From contig CAZIPT010000004.1 in NCBI GenBank assembly GCA_964541375.1, positions 1 to 60,052 on the forward strand: 60,052 bases of DNA, in the 5' to 3' direction. Made by a program: the position numbers and the translations under genes. The first letter of the stretch is position 1. The number at the start of each line of letters is the position of its first letter. Shown piece after piece: positions 15,394-24,091 of this stretch. The stretch is from JBAXEO01 sp964541375. Lineage in GTDB: Bacteria > Actinomycetota > Coriobacteriia > Anaerosomatales > JAAXUF01. Below the pieces are notes generated by a model. The model ran no database searches. It saw nothing but the letters and a program-made list of their open reading frames with translations, and was not told the DNA's origin.

Positions 15394-18150
15394 CTACTTC
15401 GCCTGCTGTGCCTTGAGGGCCGCCTGGAGCACCGGTCTGGCGGCTGGCGCAGCCACCTGACCGCCGACGCCGCCGCCCTCGATCATGATCGCCATCGCGA
15501 CGGTCGGGTTGTCGGCGGGGGCGAATGCGATGAACCACGCGTTGGTTGGTTTGCCCTTGCCGACCTCGGCTGTTCCGGTCTTGCCGGCGATCTTCACGCC
15601 CTCGATCTGCGCTCGTGCACCAGAGCCGCCGGTCACGACCTTCTGCATGATCTGTGTGACCTGCTCGGCGGTGGCCGCGTCTGTGGCGGTGGTAAACGTC
15701 CTGGGCCGTGCCTGCGCGAGCGTGCGTCCCGATCGGTCTCGGACGCCTCCCACCACGTACGGCGCCATGACCACTCCGTCGTTGGCGATGCCCGCCGCGA
15801 CGAGCGCCATCTGCAGCACGGTGGACTGCGGTCCGGCAGGGCTCTCGTGCTCGCCGACCGGCTGGCCGACGCCCGCCCAGGCGGTCTCCCATGTGGTCAT
15901 CTCGGCGGGGTTTGGCATGAGTGACGTCTTTGCCGGCAGTTCGTAGGGGACCTTGGCGTCGAAGCCGAACTGGTCGGCCTGCTTGACCAGCGCGGGTGCG
16001 CCCATCTTGACCGCAAGTTGCGCGAAGACGGTGTTGACCGACTTCATCGTGGCCGAGACCAGGTCGATCTTGTCGTAGCTGCCGCCCTCGAAGTTGGTGA
16101 CCGGCGCGTTGCCGATGTCCATCGAGCCGGGACCCGGGAGCACGGTCTCCGGCGTCGCGACTCCACTCGCGAGCGCTCCGGTCAGCGTCACGACTTTGAA
16201 GGTCGAGCCCGGCGCGTAGACGGCCGAGCGCGCGCGGTCGATCAGCGGTGCGCCGGAGCCAGGGGCCTGCAGCTTGGCCCAGTCGGCGTCGATGTCGTTG
16301 GGGTCGTAGCCGGGGTTCGCGGTCATCGCGAGCACGGCCCCGGAGCGCGGGTCGAGCACCACGGCAGCGCCCTTACGGCCGTCCAGAGCCTTGATCGCTG
16401 CCGACTGCACTCCGCTATCGAGCGTCAGCAACACGTCGTTGCCCGGCACCGAGCGACCCACCGCGCCGTCGAACGCGTCGCCCCACGTCGCGAAGATGCG
16501 CTGGCCACCGGCGAGCACGTCGTTCTCGGCGGCCTCGATGCCGGCCCGGCCGTAGCGCGGGCTGAAGTAGCCCACCGTGTGCGCCGCGAACTCGCCCTTA
16601 GGGTAGACGCGCTTGTACGTGCCGTTGCCGAGCGGTTCCGACTGCGCGAGCACGATGCCGTCTCGGGTCAGGATCGCGCCGCGGTCGCTGCGCGCCTCGG
16701 CAGCAAGGTTTCGCGTGTTGACTGCGTTGTTGGTGAGCGAACGGGCGTCGATGACCTGGATCCAGGTGAGGTTGGCGATCAGCGCGACCATGAGACCCGC
16801 GATGACGATTGTTACGCCGGTCAGGCGCCGACCAAGCGCAAGCCTGCCGAGAACCCCAAGGTCGGTCGAGGTCAGCTGCATCTCGGTCTCGATGCCGGTG
16901 CCCTCATCGCCCGCGCGCAACAGCAGCGCGAGCGCGATGAAGCTCGACAGAAGTGACGAGCCGCCGTAGCTCACGAACGGCAACGTCACGCCGGTCAATG
17001 GGATGAGCCGCGTGACGCCGCCCACGATCACAAACGCTTGCAGCGCGATTGCGGCGACCAGTCCGACAGCCGTGAAGGCCGCCATGTCGGTCTTGGCGCG
17101 CGAGGCCGTGGCCAGCCCGCGCACCGAGAAGATCAGGAAGCAGATGATGACCGCCGCGCCGCCCAGCAGCCCTAGTTCCTCGCCGATCGCCGAGAAGATG
17201 AAGTCGGTCGAGACGAACGGAATCCGCGTGGGCAGGCCCATGCCGAGCCCCGCGCCCGTCAGGCCGCCGGCAGCCAGCGCGAAGAGCGACTGCAGGAGCT
17301 GGTAGCCCTTGCCCGCCGCATCGGCGAAGGGGTTGAGCCAGATGTCGACGCGCGTGCGGACGTGGCCAAAGGCGAAGTATGCCGCCGTTGCACCGACGCC
17401 GAAGAGCGCGAGGCCCACTACCACGTAGGCTGCTCGGCCTGTGGCGGCGTAGAGCATCACCAGGAAGATCGCAAAGAACAACAGCGACGACCCCAGATCT
17501 CGCTCGAAGACGAGCACCAACAACGAGACGACCCACATGAGCAGCAGCGGCCCCAGCGTGCGCGGCTCCGGCAGCTTGATGCCGAGGACGCTTCGGGTTG
17601 AGACGGAAAGCATCTCGCGGTTCTCGGCGAGGTAGGCGGCGAGGAAGAGCACGATGAGGATCTTGGCGATCTCACCGGGCTGGAACGACAGGCCGCCGAT
17701 GCGGATCCACAGCTTCGCGCCGTTGATCTCCCGGCCGATGAACGCGGGCAAGAGCAGTAGCCCGAGACCGGTGACCATGAGCGTGTACTTGTAGCGCGCA
17801 AGGCGCTCGAGCGACGGTACTGCGATGAGCGTGAGCACGAGAGCGGCGACACCGATGAAGAGCCACACGACCTGGCTGGCGGCCAGCTTGGGGTCGAGGC
17901 GCGTGACCATCGCCAGGCCGATGCCCGAGAGCGCGTACGCGATCGGCAGCAGCCCGGGATCGGCGAGGGGCGCGAAGCGGCGCACGGCCATGTGCGCCAG
18001 CAGGAATGCGAGCAGAAGCGAGCCCGGAACGAAGAGGCTCGCCACATCGACCGTCTTGAGGCGCTGGGCATCCACGAGCGCGAAGATCAGCAGTACCGGC
18101 GGCGTCGCGGCCAGCAGCAGGAGTAGCTCGGTGGTGCGGCGAGGTCTCAT
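15394..18150 (-). CDS. fused FtsW/RodA (SEDS) glycosyltransferase :: class B penicillin-binding protein
   Basis: One uninterrupted 918-residue frame. Residues ~1-425 are a SEDS polymerase with ten or so helices and the signatures FERDLGSSLL, FVSTDFIFSAIGEELG and LPFVSYGGSSLL. After about 35 residues a new membrane helix starts (GVTIVIAGLMVALIANLTW) and leads into a class B PBP. It has a dimerisation region (DRGAILTRDG), then transpeptidase motifs APGSTFK (SxxK), KSVNT (SxN) and GKTGTAE (KTG). The two enzymes, usually separate adjacent genes, polymerise and crosslink peptidoglycan as a complex; here they are obligately 1:1. It follows the PP2C gene by 12 bases. Whether it serves division or elongation is not certain. 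Confidence 0.96.
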   Translation of the reverse strand: MRPRRTTELLLLLAATPPVLLIFALVDAQRLKTVDVASLFVPGSLLLAFLLAHMAVRRFAPLADPGLLPIAYALSGIGLAMVTRLDPKLAASQVVWLFIGVAALVLTLIAVPSLERLARYKYTLMVTGLGLLLLPAFIGREINGAKLWIRIGGLSFQPGEIAKILIVLFLAAYLAENREMLSVSTRSVLGIKLPEPRTLGPLLLMWVVSLLVLVFERDLGSSLLFFAIFLVMLYAATGRAAYVVVGLALFGVGATAAYFAFGHVRTRVDIWLNPFADAAGKGYQLLQSLFALAAGGLTGAGLGMGLPTRIPFVSTDFIFSAIGEELGLLGGAAVIICFLIFSVRGLATASRAKTDMAAFTAVGLVAAIALQAFVIVGGVTRLIPLTGVTLPFVSYGGSSLLSSFIALALLLRAGDEGTGIETEMQLTSTDLGVLGRLALGRRLTGVTIVIAGLMVALIANLTWIQVIDARSLTNNAVNTRNLAAEARSDRGAILTRDGIVLAQSEPLGNGTYKRVYPKGEFAAHTVGYFSPRYGRAGIEAAENDVLAGGQRIFATWGDAFDGAVGRSVPGNDVLLTLDSGVQSAAIKALDGRKGAAVVLDPRSGAVLAMTANPGYDPNDIDADWAKLQAPGSGAPLIDRARSAVYAPGSTFKVVTLTGALASGVATPETVLPGPGSMDIGNAPVTNFEGGSYDKIDLVSATMKSVNTVFAQLAVKMGAPALVKQADQFGFDAKVPYELPAKTSLMPNPAEMTTWETAWAGVGQPVGEHESPAGPQSTVLQMALVAAGIANDGVVMAPYVVGGVRDRSGRTLAQARPRTFTTATDAATAEQVTQIMQKVVTGGSGARAQIEGVKIAGKTGTAEVGKGKPTNAWFIAFAPADNPTVAMAIMIEGGGVGGQVAAPAARPVLQAALKAQQAK

Positions 18151-18162
18151 CGGCGGCGTCCC

Positions 18163-19299
18163 CTAGGGTGCCGGCGGCGCTGCGCCGGTGGGAAGCGCCG
18201 ACGGGGGAGCCAGCGGCTCGTTCTCCGGGGCGATGGACTGCCGATAGCTCTCGACGGCGGCCTGCGCCTCAGCGAGCGATGGCATCAGCAGTCCGGCCTT
18301 GAGGCGCGGTTGGATGGCGAAGTCGAGTTCGTCGACCGGGATGGTGGTCTCCTCGGCGCGCTTTGAGAGCGTGATCCCCGCGAAGCTGCCGGGGACTCCC
18401 TGGTAGACCACGACGAAGCCGTTCTCGGCGATGATGTAGGCGCGTGAGCTCGCCACTCGGTACGCCGCGAACACCACGCCGCCCACCACGAGCGCGAAGA
18501 GCAGCAGCCAGCCGACGAGTGCGAGCCACCCGCGGCCGCGCCGCGCGCCGTCCGCGTCGACGGTGGCCCCGCGCACCGCTCCCTCACCGCCTATGTCGAC
18601 GATGACCACCGAGATGTTGTCGTGACCGCCGGCGTCGTTGGCCGCGTCGACCAGCGCACGGGCTGCTGCAGCCGGGTCGGCGTAGGTGGCGAGCGTCTCG
18701 GCGATCATGGCGTCCTCGAGCATGCCGGTCAGGCCGTCGCTGCACAGCAGTAGCCGGTCGCCCGGGCCAGCGGTGAGCTCGTAGGTGTCGGCGACGACCG
18801 CCGGGTCGGTTCCCAGCGCGCGTGTGATGACGCTGCGGTTGGGGTGGTAGCGCGCCTCGGCGTCGGTGAGCTGGCCTCGGCGGATCATGTCGGCGACCAT
18901 CGAGTGGTCGTCGGTGATCTGCTCGAGCCGACCCGAACGCAGCAGGTACGCGCGCGAATCGCCGATGTGCGCGATCGCTATCTGGGTGCCCTCGACGATG
19001 GCGGCCGTCATCGTTGTGCCCATGCCCGCCTTGCCGTAGCCCTCGCGCGCCGAGCGGATCACCTCGCGGTTAGCGGCCTTGACCGCGCGTGCGAGCGCCT
19101 TGGCGTCCGGACGACGCGGGGCGTGGTCACGCACGGTCTGGATCGCGATGGAGCTTGCGACCTCGCCGGCTTCATGCCCGCCGAGACCATCGGCGACCAC
19201 GAAGAGCGGCGGCTGGGCCAGGACGCTGTCTTCGTTGTGCGTGCGCACACGCCCGATGTCGGACAGCGCCGTCCAGCTCAGCTTGGTGCGCGCGCTCAT
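18163..19299 (-). CDS. pstP: PP2C-family Ser/Thr phosphatase with membrane anchor
   Basis: The 378-residue protein shows the PP2C metal-site motifs in order: VRTHNEDS, VVADGLGGHEAGE, GMGTTMTA, AHIGDSRAYL, LLLCSDGLTGML and GGHDNISVV. A membrane helix (about 255-280) and an extracytoplasmic tail of about 100 residues follow. It should dephosphorylate the kinases and their targets in this cluster. Its ATG overlaps the fhaB stop (ATGA-type junction), and the SEDS::PBP gene follows. Confidence 0.94.
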   Translation of the reverse strand: MSARTKLSWTALSDIGRVRTHNEDSVLAQPPLFVVADGLGGHEAGEVASSIAIQTVRDHAPRRPDAKALARAVKAANREVIRSAREGYGKAGMGTTMTAAIVEGTQIAIAHIGDSRAYLLRSGRLEQITDDHSMVADMIRRGQLTDAEARYHPNRSVITRALGTDPAVVADTYELTAGPGDRLLLCSDGLTGMLEDAMIAETLATYADPAAAARALVDAANDAGGHDNISVVIVDIGGEGAVRGATVDADGARRGRGWLALVGWLLLFALVVGGVVFAAYRVASSRAYIIAENGFVVVYQGVPGSFAGITLSKRAEETTIPVDELDFAIQPRLKAGLLMPSLAEAQAAVESYRQSIAPENEPLAPPSALPTGAAPPAP

Positions 19300-19712
19300 G
19301 ATCGGTCTACCTTGAGTTTGACGCTCCCGATATCGATCGCGTCTCCGGGTCGGAGCTGCTGTGGAGCGGTGAGACGCTGGCCGTTGAGTACCGTGCCGTT
19401 GGTCGAGCCCAGGTCTTCGATGACCGCGCCGTCACCGGCGGGGGAGATACGCGTGTGTTTGCCCGAGACGAAGTCGTCGCCGATGACGATGTCCGCCCCG
19501 GGCGACCTGCCGATGACCACCGGCCCGTTGATCGGAACGGTGATACCCATGAGCGCGCTCGGACCCTGAACCACCTTGACGATCCAGGCGCCTGCGCTCT
19601 TCTTGCGCTGCCCCGCGACCAGCCCGATCCCCGCCTTCACGGCGGCGAACAGGAACAGGTAGAGGAGTGCGAGCAGCAGAAGACGGCCCGCAAGCAGGAC
19701 GACATCGATCAT
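19296..19712 (-). CDS. fhaB: FHA-domain protein FhaB with N-terminal membrane helix
   Basis: The 138-residue protein has a membrane helix at its start (VVLLAGRLLLLALLYLFLFA), then an FHA domain (about 60-138) with VVIGRSPGADIVI, SGKHTRI and DLGSTNGTVLNG, the phosphothreonine-binding loops. Actinobacterial FhaB (FipA) links kinase phosphorylation to the division machinery. The gene overlaps both neighbours by 4 bases, so stoichiometric expression is likely. Confidence 0.92.
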   Translation of the reverse strand: MIDVVLLAGRLLLLALLYLFLFAAVKAGIGLVAGQRKKSAGAWIVKVVQGPSALMGITVPINGPVVIGRSPGADIVIGDDFVSGKHTRISPAGDGAVIEDLGSTNGTVLNGQRLTAPQQLRPGDAIDIGSVKLKVDRS

Positions 19713-20566
19713 CTGCGCGGCCTCGACTCGTGGAACAGAAGCTCGGTTACGCCGATAACCACGACATCGCCGTCTCGCAGGCGTAGCGAGTCGACGCGCT
19801 CGCCGTTGACCAGCGTGCCGTTGGTCGATCCCAGATCCTCGATCCGCCAGCCCGAGCCCTCGCGTACGAACGCCGCGTGCTGTCGTGAGGTGTTGGCATC
19901 GGCCAGGCACACGTCGCACGAGGCAAGCCGGCCCACCACCATGCGGTCCCCGCGCAGAACCACGTCGCGGTCGAGGCCTCCGATGCTCACGGTGGCGGAA
20001 CGGTCCTCGACGCTCGCCGGCACCCATTCATCGGGATCGAGGCCCTCGGCGGTTTCGATGTCGAAGAGCAGTCCCGATCTCACCACCGGAACCATCGGTG
20101 GGACAGCGGGAATCGACCCGACACGGCCGTCAGAGTCCGCCGGGAGGCCACCGCTGGAGATCGGCAGCTCTTCGTTGAGCTCCGCGGCCATCTCCTCGGG
20201 CGACAGCAGCTCGCCGATCACATCGAACCGGCCGAGCTTCAGGTCGTTGTCGACCAGGAAGCGGACGACGGGCCTGGTCGCGAGCGCGTACGAGTGGTCA
20301 CGCGCCTCACTGACCAGGTAGGTCTCGAGCTCACCGGCGAGCGTCTCGGCGAATCCGCCGAGCTGAGCGTCGTCGGCCGGAGAGAGCAGCACGTTGTAGA
20401 GGGTGGGAGCGAAGACCTTGCCCACACCGACCACCTTGCGGCGCTCCATCTCGCGCGCCAGCTTGCGAGCGATCTCGGCGGGCTGGACGGGGGAGCGGAA
20501 GACGCGCGCGAAGCCGCCTTCGACGACGTTGCCGATGCGGTCCTCGAAGTCCGAGAGAATGCTCAC
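19709..20566 (-). CDS. fhaA: FhaA: DUF3662 plus FHA domain
   Basis: GTG 20566 is taken as start because it overlaps the previous stop (GTGA) and has GAGGCGG upstream. The 285-residue protein has an N-terminal FhaA-specific domain (DUF3662, about 1-125: ILSDFEDRIGNVVEGGF, FAPTLYNVLLSP), an acidic linker and a C-terminal FHA domain (about 195-280: MVVGRLASCDVCLAD, SRQHAAF, DLGSTNGTLVNGERV). FhaA homologues bind phosphorylated wall-synthesis factors such as MviN. It sits between a kinase and fhaB. Confidence 0.93.
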   Translation of the reverse strand: MSILSDFEDRIGNVVEGGFARVFRSPVQPAEIARKLAREMERRKVVGVGKVFAPTLYNVLLSPADDAQLGGFAETLAGELETYLVSEARDHSYALATRPVVRFLVDNDLKLGRFDVIGELLSPEEMAAELNEELPISSGGLPADSDGRVGSIPAVPPMVPVVRSGLLFDIETAEGLDPDEWVPASVEDRSATVSIGGLDRDVVLRGDRMVVGRLASCDVCLADANTSRQHAAFVREGSGWRIEDLGSTNGTLVNGERVDSLRLRDGDVVVIGVTELLFHESRPRR

Positions 20567-22416
20567 TGCGATTCCGCCTCTTCCCACGCATCATCGTCGT
20601 CGGAGGTGTCGCGGTCGGACCTGCCGACAAGACCCTCCTCCTCGGCACGCAGCGGAGCTCCGAGCGCCGCGACCAGTCCCACAAGTATAAGGGAGGCACC
20701 GAGCGAGACGAGGAACGGTGTTCCAGCCCAGATAGCGCCGTCGCCCCAGTCATGGGCGGCCTGTCCGGCAAGCACCTGCGTTCCGTAGAGCACGGCTCCG
20801 CCGAGGGCCGTGCCCAGCAACGCGGCGACTCGAGAGGCCCGGCGGGCCAGGAACGACATGACCACGGCTGCCAGCGGCCAACCCGCCAGAGCCATCCACG
20901 TCGCCGGCTGGCTGAATGTCGCGCGCACCGCGGCCCCCGCAAGCAGAATGCGTTGCGGGTCGGTGAACACGAGCGGGTCGACGATCGCGTACGGCGCGAC
21001 GGAGCCGGACACGCAGGCTGCGAGCAGTACCAGCGTCCCGCCGACGAGCGCGGCGGCCGCGGCTTCAAGCGGTGGCAGGACGAACCCCGCCAGGAGCGGC
21101 ATCGCGTACGGGACGTGCACGACCGCGAGCAGCGGCGCCGAGAGGGGCAGCACGGCCCCGCCCGCGCTCTTGCGTGCGCCGAACCACCACCACGCTGCAG
21201 CACCGGCGGCGAAGAGCGTCGCCAGTACCCACAGGCGAAGCGCGTACAGTCCGACCGTGAACGCGACGAGACCGAGGCCGGTACCGAGGGAGGGCGCGAA
21301 TCCTCCCGCAACTGCAGCTGCCCCTGCCGCTGCCAGCAGAGGGAGCGGCTCGATGCCGAGCGGGGACAGCCCCGCCCATGTCAGCCAGGCAGATTCGACC
21401 GCCGCCACCCCGCGCAGCAGCGCGAAGCCGAGCCGGCCCTGAAGCCGGTCCCACAGGCCGATTCGATCCCAGTCCGGGTTCTCGGCGGTTTCGGAATCGA
21501 TGGCGGAGTGCGCCTCGGCCAGCTCGCCCAGAGAATCGAGGCCGGCCGCCGGATCGCCCAAGTACGGCAACAGCGCATCGGTGAAAGCAGCGACGCTGGG
21601 GTAGCGTTCGAGAGGCTGCGGCCCGAGCCCGGCGAGCACCACATCGTCGACGGCGTCGTTGAGCCGCGGCGCAACCGACGTGGGCGGGGCGGGATCGAGC
21701 GTCTCGAGTCGGTCTCGCGCCTCCACCACGCTCGTGGCGACAAACGGGTTTGTGCCGGTGAGGCACTCGTAGGCGAGCACCGCGAGGCCCCATTCGTCGG
21801 TGGATTCGTCCACCGCCATCCCGTCGATCTGTTCCAGCGGCATGTAGCCCAGAGTCCCGCCCGTCCCGCTCCCGTGCCCCGTCGCCGAGGACAGCTCCGC
21901 CATCCCAAAGTCGGCGACCTTGATCCGGCCGTCTCGGGAGATCAGAACGTTGCCGGGCTTGATGTCGAGATGCAGGACTCCATTGCCGTGCGCGAACTCC
22001 AGAGCATCGGCTACCGCGCCAACAACGGCCGCTGTCTCATCGGCATCGAGCGGTCCTCGGATGCGGTCGAGTAGGACCTCGAGCGAACAGCCGTCGACGA
22101 ACTCCATGATGAGGAACGCCTCGTCGAAGTCGGTAGCGAAGTCGTAGACGGTCACGATCGCGGGGTGGTTGAGCATCGCAGCGGTGCGAGCCTCGGCCAG
22201 GCCGGGCGGGTTGTGCTGCACGGCGCCGCGCGCGTCGAGCGGAAGGGGGAGACGCTTGATGGCCACCCGGCGCTGCATCCGCGTGTCCCACGCGAGAACG
22301 ACGACGCCAAAGCCGCCTTCGCCGAGCTCGGCGATGGGGCGGTAGCGGTCAAGGATGAGCTGTTGCTCCACACGCCTCCGAATGTCGCCACCGGCCGGTC
22401 TGGTCCCCGAGGCCAT
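20563..22416 (-). CDS. membrane Ser/Thr kinase, non-RD type, with multi-helix C-terminal domain
   Basis: ATG 22416 gives 617 residues. The kinase domain (about 25-285) has GEGGFGVVVLAWD, VAIKRLPLPL, HLDIKPGNVLI and VADFGMAEL; the usual HRD Arg is Leu (HLD), so it is a non-RD kinase, which generally do not need activation-loop phosphorylation. The catalytic Asp, Lys and DFG are intact. After a linker, about eight hydrophobic helices (about 370-590) form an integral membrane domain I cannot name, and the end is acidic. It opens the fhaA-fhaB-pstP-SEDS::PBP-pknB operon; all junctions down to pstP overlap by 4 bases. Confidence 0.9.
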   Translation of the reverse strand: MASGTRPAGGDIRRRVEQQLILDRYRPIAELGEGGFGVVVLAWDTRMQRRVAIKRLPLPLDARGAVQHNPPGLAEARTAAMLNHPAIVTVYDFATDFDEAFLIMEFVDGCSLEVLLDRIRGPLDADETAAVVGAVADALEFAHGNGVLHLDIKPGNVLISRDGRIKVADFGMAELSSATGHGSGTGGTLGYMPLEQIDGMAVDESTDEWGLAVLAYECLTGTNPFVATSVVEARDRLETLDPAPPTSVAPRLNDAVDDVVLAGLGPQPLERYPSVAAFTDALLPYLGDPAAGLDSLGELAEAHSAIDSETAENPDWDRIGLWDRLQGRLGFALLRGVAAVESAWLTWAGLSPLGIEPLPLLAAAGAAAVAGGFAPSLGTGLGLVAFTVGLYALRLWVLATLFAAGAAAWWWFGARKSAGGAVLPLSAPLLAVVHVPYAMPLLAGFVLPPLEAAAAALVGGTLVLLAACVSGSVAPYAIVDPLVFTDPQRILLAGAAVRATFSQPATWMALAGWPLAAVVMSFLARRASRVAALLGTALGGAVLYGTQVLAGQAAHDWGDGAIWAGTPFLVSLGASLILVGLVAALGAPLRAEEEGLVGRSDRDTSDDDDAWEEAESQ

Positions 22417-22523
22417 TCTAGCCGAGCCGCCGGGCGTCCCTAGCTCAGGACTACGCGCGCGCTCGCGGGACCGAGGCGGTATCATCATGTGAGCGGACTT
22501 CAAGTGGACTGGGGAGGTCGACC

Positions 22524-23888
22524 ATGAAGCGCGTTGTTGCATGCCTCGCGGTTGCGGGAGCGTTGATCGGCGCACTGTACACGCCGGCGATTGCGCTGGG
22601 CTTACTGTCGCAGCCGGCGGACGGCCAGAAAGTGGCCCTGACGAACTGGGCGGAGGTCATCTACGAGTATCCGGTGGGAAGCGGCATCTGGTATTTCGAC
22701 GGGATCACCGGGAACTACACTACCGACGTCTCGCCCCTCTACTACGGACCCACCGGTTCCAGCGTGAGCCTGGTCGATCCGCACCTCTCTGTCGAGTACC
22801 GCACCGCTGCCGACGCTGTCCTGAGCCGAGAGACGTTCGCCATCGGCTCGAATATCATCGGTGCCTACGGAGACCCGTCCTCCTATAGGCCGTTTCACCT
22901 TCGTCTGAACCTGCCGGCTGGCGCAGATCCCCTCCGGACCCGCTCCGCGATCGAGGTGGCACCTTCCGATCCGGAGTTTCCGAAGTACCAGTTCGCGACA
23001 GCGAACCGCTCGGCCGTGTACGAAGAAATCGACGTTGCGTGGGGAACGATCGATAGCACCACACTTGGCGGAGGACGCACCCAGCGCACGGTGACCGTCA
23101 CGAACAACTCCGGCCATCTCGTGGGCCCCATCCGCATTGCGGGCAGGGAGACGTATGGGTCAGGGGGCAGCCCGCCTTTTCTGGACTCTCACGACGTGAC
23201 GCCGGAGGACCCCGCCAAGGCGCTCCTTCTCGGCAACGGGGAGTCGACGACGTTCATCTTGCGAGGCCTCGCGGTCGCGCCCGAACTCCCGCGCACGCCC
23301 GGTTGCTGGATCGAAGCCGAGCGTCCCAGCCTCATAGGCACAGTGACTTGGGCTGGCACCCCGCTTTCCGGCGTCACGGTGACTCCGTGGGGCAACTACA
23401 CCCCGATGACGACCATCGCCAACGGTAAGTACGCCAAGGTCGGGCTTGTCGGCCTGCCGGCAGGCAACTCGGTCACCTATTCGAAGCCTGGCTTCGACAG
23501 TCAGACGCGCACAGTCGTCCTCTCTGGAGGCGGCACGGCGACTCAGGACGTCGCGATGACGATCACGCCTTCGATCGCACGGTCGCCTAAGCCGTCATCG
23601 CTCACCTACAAGCGGCGCAAGGGCAAGGTCAAGTACACCCTCTCAGCCACAGTGAAGGCCGCCGACGCGACTCCAGCCGCCGGCGTCCGTGTTCGCCTGG
23701 AGAAGAGCGCCAACGGGCGCACCAAGTGGAAGACGGTCGCGACTTTCACCACCGACTCCGCTGGCAAGGTTGCGAAGAGCTACACATCCAGGAAGAAATC
23801 GACGACATACTACCGCTGGGTGGTCATCCCACAGTCGGCAGTCAGCGCGACTCCCAAGACGACGAAGCAGAAGGTCAGAGTCAAGTAG
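22524..23888 (+). CDS. secreted modular surface protein (carboxypeptidase-regulatory and Ig-like domains)
   Basis: The 454-residue protein starts with a signal peptide (MKRVVACLAVAGALIGALYT, cleaved near PAIA). Residues ~30-265 are an unrecognised beta-rich domain. Residues ~275-345 are a carboxypeptidase-regulatory-like domain (LIGTVTWAGTPLSGVTV...GKYAKVGLVGLPAG) like the one in the interrupted propeller protein. The last ~100 residues form a Lys/Thr-rich Ig-like domain. No sorting signal or membrane anchor is seen. It diverges from the kinase operon across a 107-base gap. Role unknown; adhesion or wall association is inference. Confidence 0.75.
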   Translation: MKRVVACLAVAGALIGALYTPAIALGLLSQPADGQKVALTNWAEVIYEYPVGSGIWYFDGITGNYTTDVSPLYYGPTGSSVSLVDPHLSVEYRTAADAVLSRETFAIGSNIIGAYGDPSSYRPFHLRLNLPAGADPLRTRSAIEVAPSDPEFPKYQFATANRSAVYEEIDVAWGTIDSTTLGGGRTQRTVTVTNNSGHLVGPIRIAGRETYGSGGSPPFLDSHDVTPEDPAKALLLGNGESTTFILRGLAVAPELPRTPGCWIEAERPSLIGTVTWAGTPLSGVTVTPWGNYTPMTTIANGKYAKVGLVGLPAGNSVTYSKPGFDSQTRTVVLSGGGTATQDVAMTITPSIARSPKPSSLTYKRRKGKVKYTLSATVKAADATPAAGVRVRLEKSANGRTKWKTVATFTTDSAGKVAKSYTSRKKSTTYYRWVVIPQSAVSATPKTTKQKVRVK

Positions 23889-23914
23889 ACTCGCGCACTC
23901 CAGGAAGCTCGATT

Positions 23915-23942
23915 CGAAGGGCGGGATTCTTCCCGCCCTTCG
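23915..23942 (+). terminator. hairpin after the surface-protein gene
   Basis: A 12-bp GC stem (CGAAGGGCGGGA with TCCCGCCCTTCG) lies 27 bases after the stop codon. No U-tract follows, so it is a weak intrinsic terminator or an mRNA 3'-end stabiliser. Confidence 0.55.
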
Positions 23943-24091
23943 GCGCGAGGTGCCGGCCGAAGGCGCGTAGACGCGAGAGACCTCGCGAATGCGGGTAGCT
24001 ACTAAGTTCAGACGCGGTAGAGACCAGCGATAGGGAGCATGGGGGAGACTTGCTTCCAGCTTGGTCGCGTTCTCGATGAGGGGGGTGCCTG

